A DNA stretch of 64,000 bases from Lytechinus variegatus. Lineage: Eukaryota; Echinodermata; Echinoidea; Temnopleuroida; Toxopneustidae. The DNA lies in assembly GCF_018143015.1 (NCBI RefSeq), contig NC_054746.1, forward strand, positions 21,838,464-21,902,463. Reading direction: 5' to 3'. Position numbers and translations under genes: made by a program. Below the pieces are notes generated by a model. It ran no database searches. It saw nothing but the letters and a program-made list of their open reading frames with translations, and was not told the origin of the DNA. Below, piece after piece: positions 46,201 to 56,801 of this stretch; position 1 is the stretch's first letter; each line of letters starts with the position of its first letter.

Positions 46201-49200
46201 ACGTGAGTCTACCTGAACTCCTAAATCTCTCTCACTCTCACATTCCCGTAAAACAACCGATTGCGAACCTTTAGTCATATAATACTCAGAGTCAGACCTA
46301 CTTCTTCCAATCTTCAAAACAGTACATTTATCTGGGTGAAAATGTAACTGCCACTTCTCAGCCCAGGCCTCAAGCTCAGTCAAATCACCCTGCAATTTAT
46401 CGGTGGCCCCTGGAACATCTGAACGAACATACAACTTAGTATCGAGTTTTTACTGCAACTACAACTTAGTATCGAGTTTTTACTGCAACTGCTGGCACTA
46501 ATGCAGTTTCGCACCAGTTGATTACCAGCGTACCTTACCACCTACATGACCTAGACAGGAATAACCGTTGTTTCTGGGGATTTATTCAACAATTTCTGAC
46601 ATTTTAGTATGGTGAGTGAGCCAATGCAGTTCAGCGGAACAACCAAAATACAGAGACTGAAGCTTTTGGTCTACTTACCACCATGCACCACCAGTTATTT
46701 TTGTTCACAAATGACATGTCAACTCATATTTATTATTAATTTGTCTTTGACTTCGAGAAAGGCTGCAGAGCCCTTTGAAGACTACATGTACAGCAGATGA
46801 TGATGTCATGATCATATCATCAAGTCTCCGCTCAGACCCTCAGCTCACTTGCATTTCGAGGTCATCCACCACTTTACCGAATATCGCGATAAGTGCTAAC
46901 GATTGTATTTCGGCTCTGATCTCAACGGCATCGATCGTTCAAATTCTTAGTCAGACATAGACAAAAAGCTTCGGTCTCTGTTATGTTGGTTGCTCCGCTG
47001 ATCTCCGTTGGCTCCACTCACCAAATACAGAGACTGAAGTTCTAGCTCGATCTGCACAGGGGACTCAATGTAGCCTTGAGGACTCCATGTCTGATATTTT
47101 TCAAATATTTTGACATATACTTCTATATCATAAACTTGTGCATTGAATGAGTGCAGACATGGAGCCTTGACACTCTTTCCATAGAAGCTGCAGCAAGACC
47201 TACACACCTGGATGGATTTCCTAGGAAATCCATAGTTAGTGGGTGAAATCGGTTTGTAGGGGTGAATTTTATTTATCTATGAACCTTCATGCACCTAATC
47301 AGCCCTGCACCTAATGCATATAAAGGGATAAAAATCTTTCACTATAAATGGTAAAAATGAGACGTTTCTTACCCAACTGTTGATCCCTCGATCTGTTTGT
47401 CAACAAAACAAAGGCAATAGGCCTGACCCTTGAACCGCTTCATTATGATGTACATCCGGTTAGCGATGCCGTTTTGAAGAACCATTTATAGATAAAAATT
47501 ATTATTTCACAAATACTAAAATTTAATACTTGATTATAAATAATTAGTATATAGCATAGACTCATAACACCATATATACTGAATGTTTCTGTTTTATATA
47601 TTTTTTCAGTAACAACATGTTGTACCCAAAAGAGGACAAGGAAAACAGGATACTGCTTTATGCTGTAAGTATTGTGTTTAGAAATTATAAATGTAGACTT
47701 GAGTCAAAGCGTTTAACCAATGTATAAACGACCGTTACCACAAAAAACATTAACAAATTTTGTTAAATGTTTGAACTGTTTGGGGGAACTTTGAAATGAA
47801 TTATGAATGTAAATCTATTTTAGTTTTCACCAAAATTTCTAATTTGAATGGAAAATGAAGGGAAATTATACAGTATTTCCTTCCAAAAGGATAGAAAATG
47901 GTGAAATTAGACCAAGTGGTTCAGTGGCAATTTGACCAATTTGCATAGTTGACAAACCAAAATTACTCAATGTGCACATCTCATGTTTGGGTGAACCCTG
48001 AACTTCAAACCTTCTTTTCTCCTCATTTTTGTGAAGCACTCGCTGAATTTCCTCTGCATTCAATCAAGTACAGTACTTGTTATGGTTATTATTGATCAAT
48101 TGTGACTAATTATAAAACATTTTTAAAGCTTACATGTAGGAAGTGCTTTTCAAGCTAAAAAAATTCTTATATTCATTTTTGGCAACTTATTTATTGCTTT
48201 GGGGGTGGCTGGTCAGTGGTAACATGTACTTTAAGTATTCATAACTAATGATAAGACACAACATCTAATGTCAGTGTCCAATAAGCAACCTGATGGAATA
48301 TTAATTTTATTATTTTCTCTATATACACTAACAGTGCAGAAATTGTGACTACCAACAAGAAGCTGATAATGCTTGTGTCTATGTCAATAAAATCACCCAT
48401 GAAGTCGAGTGAGTATATTTATATAATATTGACTGGCCTTGAGGGAACATCAAATATATTGCCAGCAAAAAAGAACCATATTGGCCCGAGTCTTTAGACG
48501 AGGGCAATATGGGTCATTTAAGGGCAATATATTTGATGTTCCTTGAAAGAAGAGCTAGTCAATATTTTTATTACCATCCAAATCAGATATCTAGAGCCAA
48601 AATCATGATAATGGGCATATTTCTTTTAAAAATAGAGTTCTATTGTGTCATGTTAATATCAGGGTCTGGGCTCTGCACTTTACCATTATGACGTACTTGT
48701 AAGCGCTCGGATCCAGCGTTGTCTTATGACTTATATTGTTGGTGCGCAGATCCTTCTGAAGCGTATCTCTTTATATGCATCCTCAAATGCCCGGATGTGA
48801 GACTAGGGAAAATACGAAGCTATATTTTGTGTTGTCTCTGCATGCAAATTAAATATGCGCATTGAGACCGAGGAAAATACAAACAATATACCTATCCCTT
48901 CCTGATATTCAGAAAATGTAGGTTTTGTAAATGACCAGCTCAGATGTCTGATACAGGTAATAATGTTGTTTATTTATTTTCTTTCTAGGTTTGCTACCAT
49001 AACTTTGTATTGATATACCTGTGTAAATTTATCTTCAAGCTGTATTAATTTTGATGAAAGTTCATTCTGAATACTTGCCTATACTTATGTATCTGCTCTA
49101 CAAGAATACCACAGATGATTGCTTTTCGTTTCAGACTGATATAATAGCTGAGGTGTACGGTATTCAAAATAGACACAGATATTGTGTGGGTTTTTTTAGG

Positions 49201-50834
49201 GGAAAATTATGATGGTATTCATGTAGATGAAAGAGTTCATCAACATACAAGGATTGTTGAATTAGGGATGCATCATCAACACATTGTGAAGTTCAACAAC
49301 CTCTCTTTACAGTATGCGAATAGCGAAACATGTAGCTAAACAGCTTTTGTTCTACACATAAACATGATAGTTTGATAGTTATTCACCCAAATCAACACAA
49401 ACTTAATGGCTTACTGATGGATTTATCAGGGTGCTACATTTGCCCAGGGCAAGTAGAAGTTAAAGTTGGGATAGTGTTTTGAAGTAAAGGCCAAAACTAC
49501 TTGCCCAAACTGGCCACGCAAAATTATTCCAGTAGAATGACCAAAATTAGGGTCGATTTGATATGATGTTGACCCTAATTTTGCTCATGGCAGGGAAGAT
49601 AAAATCACTTTGGAAAAAGCAATGTAATAACAAAGTCGATCAGTTCATGTCAAAAGAGAAAGAAAGGCCAATGGTTTTATATAAAACCACAAAACTTTCT
49701 TTTGAAGAAGTAAAACTTTTTTCAATGATTTTTACGGGCAAGTGAAATTGATTTTTGGGCAAGTATATCCCAACTATTTAAAAATTTACTTGCCCGACTG
49801 GGCAAGTGCTTCTAAAAAGTTATGTAGCACCCTGGATGTATTGTGCTATGGTTTGTTCAATTGAACCTGCCCATACCAATTGTTGTCTTTTGACAATCTT
49901 TTGCATGGTACATATATTATTGTCTCCAACGACAATAGGATCTTTATGTTTCAAATTGGATCTCTTGGTTTTTTTTAGTGAGCTCACACAGATTGTAGCC
50001 GAAGTGGTTGCTGACCCTACCCTACCAAGGACTGAGGATCATCCATGTGAGATGTGTGGTCATAGAGAATCTGTTTTCTTCCAGTCACAAGCAAATAGAG
50101 CAGAGGTGAGAGTAACAATTCTACTCGAGTCCCACAGGGGCCTACCAACTTAATTAGTCAAAAATCCAAGACCAAAAAATTGTAGTCCAATTCCAGTTTT
50201 GGTTTGTGTAATGTAGTTTCCTTTTATCAGCTGCCGATTGGCAAAACAAAATTTCATTAGAAGTACTATGAAGTTCTTTCATACTCACGATGAATATTGG
50301 ATTATTGAAAAGCAAAATGAAATTTATGTCCCCTGGCCAATGGAAAAGGAATTAAACCTTATTCATACAGCCTTCACATGTAAAATCAGTGAAATTGAAT
50401 GGTAGCATAGGTGTGACAATCGCCTTGGTGGTTGAGGTAGGATCATAGGCCCTAATGTAGGTCAGGATCTAACCATGATCTTTAGAGCACATACAATTAG
50501 TTTTATTGATACACCAAAATTCATATGCCTGGATGTAAAATGCTCCATTCAAAATATTCACTCTGAACATGTTAAAGATTTTTTTTTTACAATATACAAA
50601 GGAGAATGTAATAAAATTAAAGTACATTTTTAAAGATAGTAATCCATGAAAGTTCTGCTCAGGAAAAAGAGGCTTTTTTGAGCAATTCACGAGATTCCTG
50701 CATGATCCTCAAATGTTGCCAGTAATAAGTGCCATCTGAATGTTTTTGTTTTCTCAATTCTCCATTTACAGGAGGGAATGCGATTGTATTACGTGTGCAC
50801 AGCTCCAAATTGTGGTCATCGCTGGACAGAATGA
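43172..50834 (+). CDS. POLR2I: RNA polymerase II subunit RPB9 (POLR2I)
   Basis: Small zinc-binding subunit of RNA polymerase II at the tip of the jaw/lobe, acting in start-site choice, fidelity and transcript cleavage. Five coding exons: 43172-43245, 47610-47664, 48335-48408, 49979-50105, 50772-50834. GT-AG introns and phases join to 130 aa, against 125 in human. N-terminal ribbon Cys22, Cys25, Cys44, Cys47 (CQEC, CRNC) and C-terminal TFIIS-like ribbon Cys91, Cys94, Cys119, Cys124 (CEMC, CTAPNC) are complete. [32 protein letters not shown] and GHRWTE are nearly invariant in animals. The start at 43172 is the first in-frame Met and gives a normal-length, variable N-terminus. The first intron is 4.4 kb and full of repeats. 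Confidence 0.97.
44208..44428. repeat. Palindrome with about 100-bp arms
   Basis: 44208-44309 and 44323-44428 are near-perfect inverted copies around a short loop containing GCATGCATGC. ACACTCGTAAAATTACGTCA is at one side and its complement at the other. Confidence 0.9.
44707..45080. repeat. Palindrome with about 180-bp arms
   Basis: Arms run from CTCGATCCACATGTAA through GTCGACCCTTGAACCGCTTA, CTTCCGGTTAGCGATGCCGT and AT-rich DNA to the centre near 44895. The inverted copy ends at ACATGTGGATCGAG. Confidence 0.9.
45682..46452 (-). pseudogene. Non-LTR retrotransposon reverse transcriptase, 5'-truncated
   Basis: Minus-strand frames 46087-46434 and 45682-45918 are the C-terminal half of a LINE-type RT (Jockey/CR1-like group). 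Visible blocks: DTKLYV just after the lost catalytic [48 protein letters not shown] (in a shifted frame), [31 protein letters not shown] and [15 protein letters not shown]. One frameshift near 46090 and a stop where Trp is usual near 45682 inactivate it. The 5' end falls at a 30-bp tandem duplication (about 46431-46490). Confidence 0.9.
46431..46490. repeat. 30-bp tandem duplication at the RT fragment's 5' edge
   Basis: ACAACTTAGTATCGAGTTTT and the following ten bases occur twice in a row, marking the truncation point of the retrotransposon fragment. Confidence 0.9.
47071..47560 (+). mobile_element. Diverged half copy of the foldback family
   Basis: TAGCCTTGAGGACTCCATGT, the ATGGATTTCC(T)AGGAAATCCAT block, CCCTCGATC, GACCCTTGAACCGCTTCATT and CCGGTTAGCGATGCCGTT follow in the same order as in 43381-45365, without the second arm. 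It ends about 50 bases before RPB9 exon 2. Confidence 0.75.
47610..47664 (+). CDS. POLR2I: RPB9 exon 2 (residues 25-43)
   Basis: Starts with the last base of Cys25, then [18 protein letters not shown]. Acceptor TTTTTTCAG, donor GTAAGT, phase 0. Confidence 0.96.
48335..48408 (+). CDS. POLR2I: RPB9 exon 3 (residues 44-67)
   Basis: [20 protein letters not shown], completing the first zinc ribbon (Cys44, Cys47), then THEV. Acceptor CTAACAG, donor GA/GTGAGT. Confidence 0.96.
48426..48566. repeat. Palindromic MITE in RPB9 intron 3
   Basis: GGGAACATCAAATATATTGCC at the left is matched by GGCAATATATTTGATGTTCC at the right, and inner CCATATTGGCCCGAGTC pairs with GACGAGGGCAATATGGGTC. The whole is one long interrupted hairpin ending TATTGACT...AGTCAATA. 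Confidence 0.85.
49437..49833. mobile_element. hAT-like MITE in RPB9 intron 3
   Basis: Ends CAGGGTGCTACAT and ATGTAGCACCCT(G). Flanks GGATTTAT and GGATGTAT differ by one base, consistent with an 8-bp duplication. CTTGCCC/GGGCAAG units crowd both subterminal zones. It creates the frame at 49563-49745, which is not a gene. Confidence 0.75.
49979..50105 (+). CDS. POLR2I: RPB9 exon 4 (residues 68-110)
   Basis: [20 protein letters not shown] (the linker and invariant DPTLPRT), then [17 protein letters not shown] with Cys91 and Cys94 of the second zinc ribbon. Donor GAG/GTGAGA. Confidence 0.96.
50772..50834 (+). CDS. POLR2I: RPB9 exon 5 (residues 111-130)
   Basis: [20 protein letters not shown] then TGA. 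Cys119 and Cys124 complete the second ribbon. Acceptor TTTACAG. Confidence 0.96.
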   Translation, partial: EGMRLYYVCTAPNCGHRWTE

Positions 50835-51455
50835 CAGCTATTTCTTGTTTGTGTGTTTTTTACTATGGCATATTTGTAAATATAATGTACGTATAATGTA
50901 AATACATGTATTCAAGGACTGAAAATTGAATACTTCATTGTGTATTTAAATGGAATGCAAAATCAACGTTAATTGGAACATCCCAGCTCACCACAGAAAG
51001 AATTGAATTTGAGTAAGATATTGTTTTGCTGCATGTTTTGTATAAGCACTTTGAATGCCACACACTACTTTGTGGCTGTAAATTACAGAAGAGCTTTAGG
51101 CTTATTAGGCAACAACAAGAAATTTTTATTACCCATGAAACTGAAATATAAGGGTTTGTCATTGATTCTGATTTGCTTCAAGGTTTTTAAAAATCTATTT
51201 TCTCTTGCACATTTGGTGCTGACTCCTCGTTATCATAGAGCCATCCATGTGAGCTCTACACATCAACTTAGGTTGAGGTTTGGATAGTTCTACTGTGCCA
51301 TTATTCATAAAAAAAAATGAAAATGTGTCCGATATTAATTATTACTTAATTTTTTTTCTGTGTATTATCATTGCTGCACACAGTGGCGGACCGTGACCCG
51401 GAGGAGACAAAGCATTGGAGGGGCACAGCATTGTTCACAGACAATACAGTGCCCC
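50835..51455. other. RPB9 3' region
   Basis: Presumed 3' UTR and spacer. No AATAAA occurs in the first 100 bases after the stop. No other gene. Confidence 0.5.
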
Positions 51456-51717
51456 CATTGGCGGCGGAAGCCAAAAAATTTAGGGGGTGTCCACCTGAAA
51501 TTTTGGGATGGACACAGGTAAAAAATTTGACAAGCGCCCCCAAAAAAGGTTATCAAAAAAAAAATAAGGTCATCAACCTAAATTTTAGGGGGACAACACA
51601 CGTTTCAGGGGTTCCACGTGACTTTAGGGGGACGCTGGAAAAAAATTGACAAGCAAAAAAAAAAAAGATTATCAAAAAAAATTTAGGGGGGGACATGTCC
51701 CCCCGCTTCCGCCTATG
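51456..51717. mobile_element. MITE with CATTGGCGGCGGAAGC ends, inverted copy
   Basis: Perfect 8-bp duplication AGTGCCCC at 51448-51455 and 51718-51725. Ends CATTGGCGGCGGAAGC and GCTTCCGCCTATG. The interior matches 36857-37189 in reverse. The 8-bp duplication places the family with hAT-like elements. Confidence 0.88.
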
Positions 51718-51725
51718 AGTGCCCC

Positions 51726-54700
51726 TCCAATAATTGGGAATAAGGCACTATAAATACACCGTTTTCTGCTACCTGTCCACCTTTAATATTTGAGATTTTT
51801 TATCATCTGTACCTTTTTGTCAAGATCTCTTTACACCAATTTATTTTTCCATCAAGTATCAATTCTGTAGACGGTTAGAGTTGAGTAGAGGAATCAATCC
51901 TGATGTATTAGCCCCTGTAAAATGATTTCACAACTTACTGTCTAAGTTGTATATAACATGAATGTGAACTTTGATGGATGCATATTATGCATTGTGTTCC
52001 ATAATACCATTTAAATGTAGCCCAAAATCAGATATAGAAAGTAAGAAGCAAAAGAAGGAATGGCACAGATTTTTTTAAATTAACTTGATAAGTAATGGGG
52101 TACTCGGGTATTATTTTCCCCATTCCGTTTAAAATCAATGTTCTACTTTCAATTTAAGATGTGTAGTTGTAAGGGGACCAACAATCAGTGCTTGTTTCTA
52201 TTGCAAACATTCATGAAATTCCAGGCTGTGAGATGTCATACACATGTTTGGTTGAGATTCAGGCATTTTCATTAGGAAGTTTATCAGTAGACATATGCAA
52301 AAAGCAGCGGAACTCGGTTATAATACAGACATAACAAGTAGCATGTTGCTCACCTTGCAATAGCAGTGCCCCCCTCCCCTGGGGATTACCAGGAATTGGT
52401 CTCATTTTCAAAGGGCAATGAAATATGCTTTGAAATACAAACATTCATGAGACCAATATTGACTTATTATTAATTGCTTGTTTATATCTAGATCAATTTG
52501 GTTTGGATACTGTTTTTATGGCAATTGCTAACTTGGGGGCTGGGGTATTTTGGGAGTTCATATGGCGCCCCCCCCCCCCCCTCTTGGGATCGCGCCGAAA
52601 ATTGGCACTCTTGTTGTCTAGGATATAATCTACAAAATTGTATAGTAATTTATTTTCATGCGAATTGTTATTAAGTAATTATGCTGAACTATGCGTAATT
52701 AGTATGCGAAATGTTCTAATTTTTGGCATAGAAACTCTTTGTGGTGTTCTCAGCAAGTTTACATGAAAAAAATTTAGATATCAGATCAAATACGTATGTA
52801 TTATATTTTTTGCAATTTCTTATGTATTTCTTTGTTTTTTGGACCCTTTGTTTTTCATTGTTTTTTCAATGAAATTCGTTGAGGACTTCTAAGATCATAA
52901 ACAGCATAAAATACATACATTTATGGAGGGAGGAGATGGAGCAAAGCCAAGGTAAAGTCTCTGCAGAGCATATCCTGACCAAAATAAACTGAGTTTTCAA
53001 TCTAGGACCAGTGTACATTCTGTAAAATACTGTTTTTTCTTGTGGGGCCTGTTACACAAAGAGATCCATTCAAATGAATATCTAAAGCTTCTGATCAAGG
53101 CCCTGTCCACGGAGGATTTTTCTGTTTTTATTGGGGGTGCCAAGTTTTGTCACAGCACTCCCAGTAACAATAGATAATCCCCAGTGGCCAGGTCCATGCT
53201 TCTGATTGGTTATAAATCATGCTTCATTTTTCTTGCAACAGACCCCTGGTAAATATTAATATTGTATGTAACAAAACAAAGAACGCTGATTAAAATGGTG
53301 ATAAATAATACACACAAATCTTTTGCTTGTTTTATTCTCATTTCGCGAGTTGGTAGTTATATAGTGTTATTGTTAACACTGACGTAATGTGCTGAAAAAA
53401 AATATTAAAAGGGGGCTCATTTCATAAAGTAAATATAAAGTTATGCATGGCATTACAAGCAATATGAATAAAAAATAAACTGACAAAATTTGAGTAATAC
53501 TACATGTACTTTTTTGGCAACAAAATGTTGCCAATCATTTGAATAGTGCAATTTTTATTTGTGGTAAAATAAAACTAGTTTGCCTACCATTCATGTAGTT
53601 TAGTCAGTTGTAAAGCCATGCATAACATTATACAAAGTTTATATGGATCATCCTCTGGGAATATTCATTTCACCAGGGTATGTAGATCACTTGATTAACA
53701 AGATATTCATAATAATTGACATTTTATGACAAAACTGACTTTGTGCATATTTTAGATGAAGTAAAAGTCACATTTATATCAACTCTGAATCATATTCTTT
53801 TCATATAAAAACTTATCTACACTCGACATAAAAATTGAAAACTCTTTGCAAATACCGTCCTTGTATTCCTTCAACATTATAAATAGCCAAAAGAATTTTA
53901 GCAATGAATGGTTGATTTGATGCATGATCAACTCCAATGCTTGCTTTTCAGTACAATCTACCAAAGAGAAATTAAATGTATTCAGGGATTAAATAGAGTG
54001 AATTACCTCTCAAAATGATTTATTATTACAATGGATAGAAATTTGACATAGAATTAAAATTTATATTACAAGGATATCCATGTTTTCAAATTATATAATT
54101 CCTATCAAAGAGGAATATTTGGTGCAGTATTTAATTTGTGTTACATAAAAACACTTAAGAGCAACACCAACAAACTAAGTTGCAAATGTTAAAATATTTT
54201 TTTTTCTTCACATTGCTTCCTACATGATAAAGTGATGAAAATACACTTTTATCTCAAAAAGACCCAAACACAGTTAAGAAATTTAAAATTACTATGACAT
54301 ATGTGAGAAGACATGGAAATAAATTTTGGGGAAGAAAAGTTTGTTGAAGAAGAGAGATAAGAATGCCACTTGCAAAGTTTTCCAAAACAACTATATTCAT
54401 CAGCATATTTCAGACAATTCACAATAATCAAAAACAAGACTAAACATTTGTACATGTTAATATATAAAGTTACATAATCAGATAATCGCCTCAATCCGTA
54501 CACAAACCCATAATTTCAACTGCTGTTCCATTCGTGTAATTACAATAAGAATGTAGAAAAATAACGTCGAAAATACATGTGATCTTGATGAAGTGTGGTA
54601 CAATATAACATGATATCACCATAATGTACAATGTCTCCTACACGTGTATACCAAATAGAATAATGTACAAGATCACGCAATATACATCCATGAATATACA

Positions 54701-56577
54701 TAGGTATATATATCTCCATGAATATACATCCATGAATTTGTTGTATGTCAGTAAATGCCCAATTAAATTTGCTACATAGAAATATTAAAGAATGACTTAA
54801 CCTATCAGAATGTCAAGGAACCAGCACCCAGAGATACAGCCAGATACGATATTGTACTTGGACACTATCGCACCATTTCCATGAAAACTTGTCATATAGT
54901 CCTGGCCGAGATCATTTTCCTTGGTACGGTAGATGATTCTTAATCATCAGTAATTAATGAAATAGAATTACATGAAAAGTTGCATTATGAAACAAATCAA
55001 GGTGTTTGTTTATAAAAAAAAGAAACTTAATAATATTTGCAGTTGATTTCATCTTCTAGCCTCCTTCCCGCCAAATTCTCATTCTCAATTAACATAAATA
55101 GACTTATTAGTTCCTTTAAGCAGTTTCAATAATGTAATTTACAAGGTTTACTGTGTTTTTCAATTAAAATCTGCATTAAATTGAGTGGTTCTATTTATTT
55201 ACTTTTCACTGGAAGTAGATTTAGTTAGAAATCACATATCTAAAATTCTAAGATTCTGCATTCTTTGTTGGCATTATTGCACTTCATTGAAGAGTGACAG
55301 CAATTGCAGAATTTATCAAAATTCATCAAATAACCACCTCTAATAAAATAATAAAATCAATATTCATTTCAAAGCTGAATCGCCTCTTCAGAGACAGTCT
55401 TAGTAACATTTAAAATATTATCAAATAATGACACACTAAGATATTATCTAGAATATATACAATCTATCGTGCAAAAATCATCATTAATCTACATGTTGAA
55501 AAGGGCCTTTTCTATTTCATTTCACTATAATACACACTTAAAAAGAGAAATCCCCTTCAGAATCCATGAATCTCATTATATTGAGTTGTAAGGTGAACAA
55601 AATTTAACAAGAAATTGTACTTTTTGGCTTTTTGCATCTAATTTTCACATTAGAGACATATATTTGGCTTAGGGAATGCGAATTTTTTTTTTTTAACCAA
55701 TGAAAAAATCCATGTAGCAAATAATTTAGAAAATCCATGTAGCAAATAACTCGAAAAAGCTGTCCAGTTGTTTTCAAGTCATTTGCAGCTTTATGAAATT
55801 ACCCATCATCATATGATTGGCAAAACAAGACAATAGTACATAAACTTTATTGATCAATTGCGATACACAAGCAACAATGATCTTGATTAGCACTTACAAG
55901 TGTTGGGAATGGACGCTGCCTTTGTGTAACAGAGACCAGACAAAGGTACCGGTAGATATATTGTAATAATATTGGTGTATATTCCTCCATAAATTTGTAA
56001 TTCATTATGTAAAAAGAAACACAGTGAGGTCAATGTTGCCCTAGGTAAGACGTGAATTACTGTTACATGATCTTAACTACCACCATTACCTAGCAACATG
56101 CAGAATCTAGATCCAAATTCGGATGCATGGCTTATAATAAAGTTATTAAAACTTGTAAAGAACTTCAGTAAATTTCCAGAAGACACCAAAATTGTATGTA
56201 ATGCAGATATTCAGGAAATAGATAAATAAATTTGATACAAATTTATCAAATTCTAATCCGTCAATGAAACTTCAGTTTTAAGATTTTGGCAAAGTGGGCA
56301 TGATCACCAAATAATGATTAAATGAGAGGTCATCCCATCAGTATCGGAATCAGTTCCCCCTTCCCCTCATCATGGAATGTGAATGTATAACTACATGTAT
56401 AACTAATCTCGCCAAATAATCAATCTACATATCAAGTCATGTCCAACTATGATTTCAGCGTTTTACACTGGAAGGTAGGAAATAATAAAAGTCTCAAAGC
56501 TGTTATTTCCCATCGATTGTCAGTGCTATTCAAACAAAGAAAATACATATTGAATTTGATTTGAGCCGGTTGAGGAT
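51726..56577. other. Gene-poor AT-rich stretch between RPB9 and APLF
   Basis: No coding frame of substance on either strand. The right-hand part should contain the APLF 3' UTR, which runs leftward from 56577; its end could not be fixed. A C-run lies near 52567 and imperfect GAATATACATCCAT repeats near 54685-54740. Confidence 0.55.
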
Positions 56578-56801
56578 CTATGTCTTGTACATCTTCTTGT
56601 TGCGTGTGAATTCCTTTGCTTCTTTCTGTAGATTTCTTACATCTTGACTGTCCTCTTCAGGATCCCAATCTGAATCATCAGAGCGCTTACCAGGCACAGA
56701 AGCCGAGTCTGACACATCATCATTCAAGAAACTGTCATTGTAATCATAAGTATTGGGTTCATCGTCGTCTTCATCATCACTGAATCCAGTGGTCTTCAAG
56801 A
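56578..56801 (-). CDS. APLF: APLF last exon: acidic histone-chaperone tail
   Basis: LKTTGFSDDEDDDEPNTYDY, then NDSFLNDD, DSDWDPEEDSQD and a basic LQKEAKEFTRNKK end before the stop. The YDxNDSF...DSDWxP pattern is that of the APLF acidic domain, which binds H3-H4 and H2A-H2B. Confidence 0.93.

Larger units (their letters stand above)
43246..47609 (+). other. POLR2I: RPB9 intron 1, repeat-filled
   Basis: This 4364-nt intron contains a nested palindromic foldback, a broken antisense non-LTR retrotransposon and a half copy of the foldback family. Little else is left. Confidence 0.9.

Noticed and set aside
49563..49745. 60-codon Lys-rich frame
   Set aside because: Inside a hAT-like MITE in an RPB9 intron.
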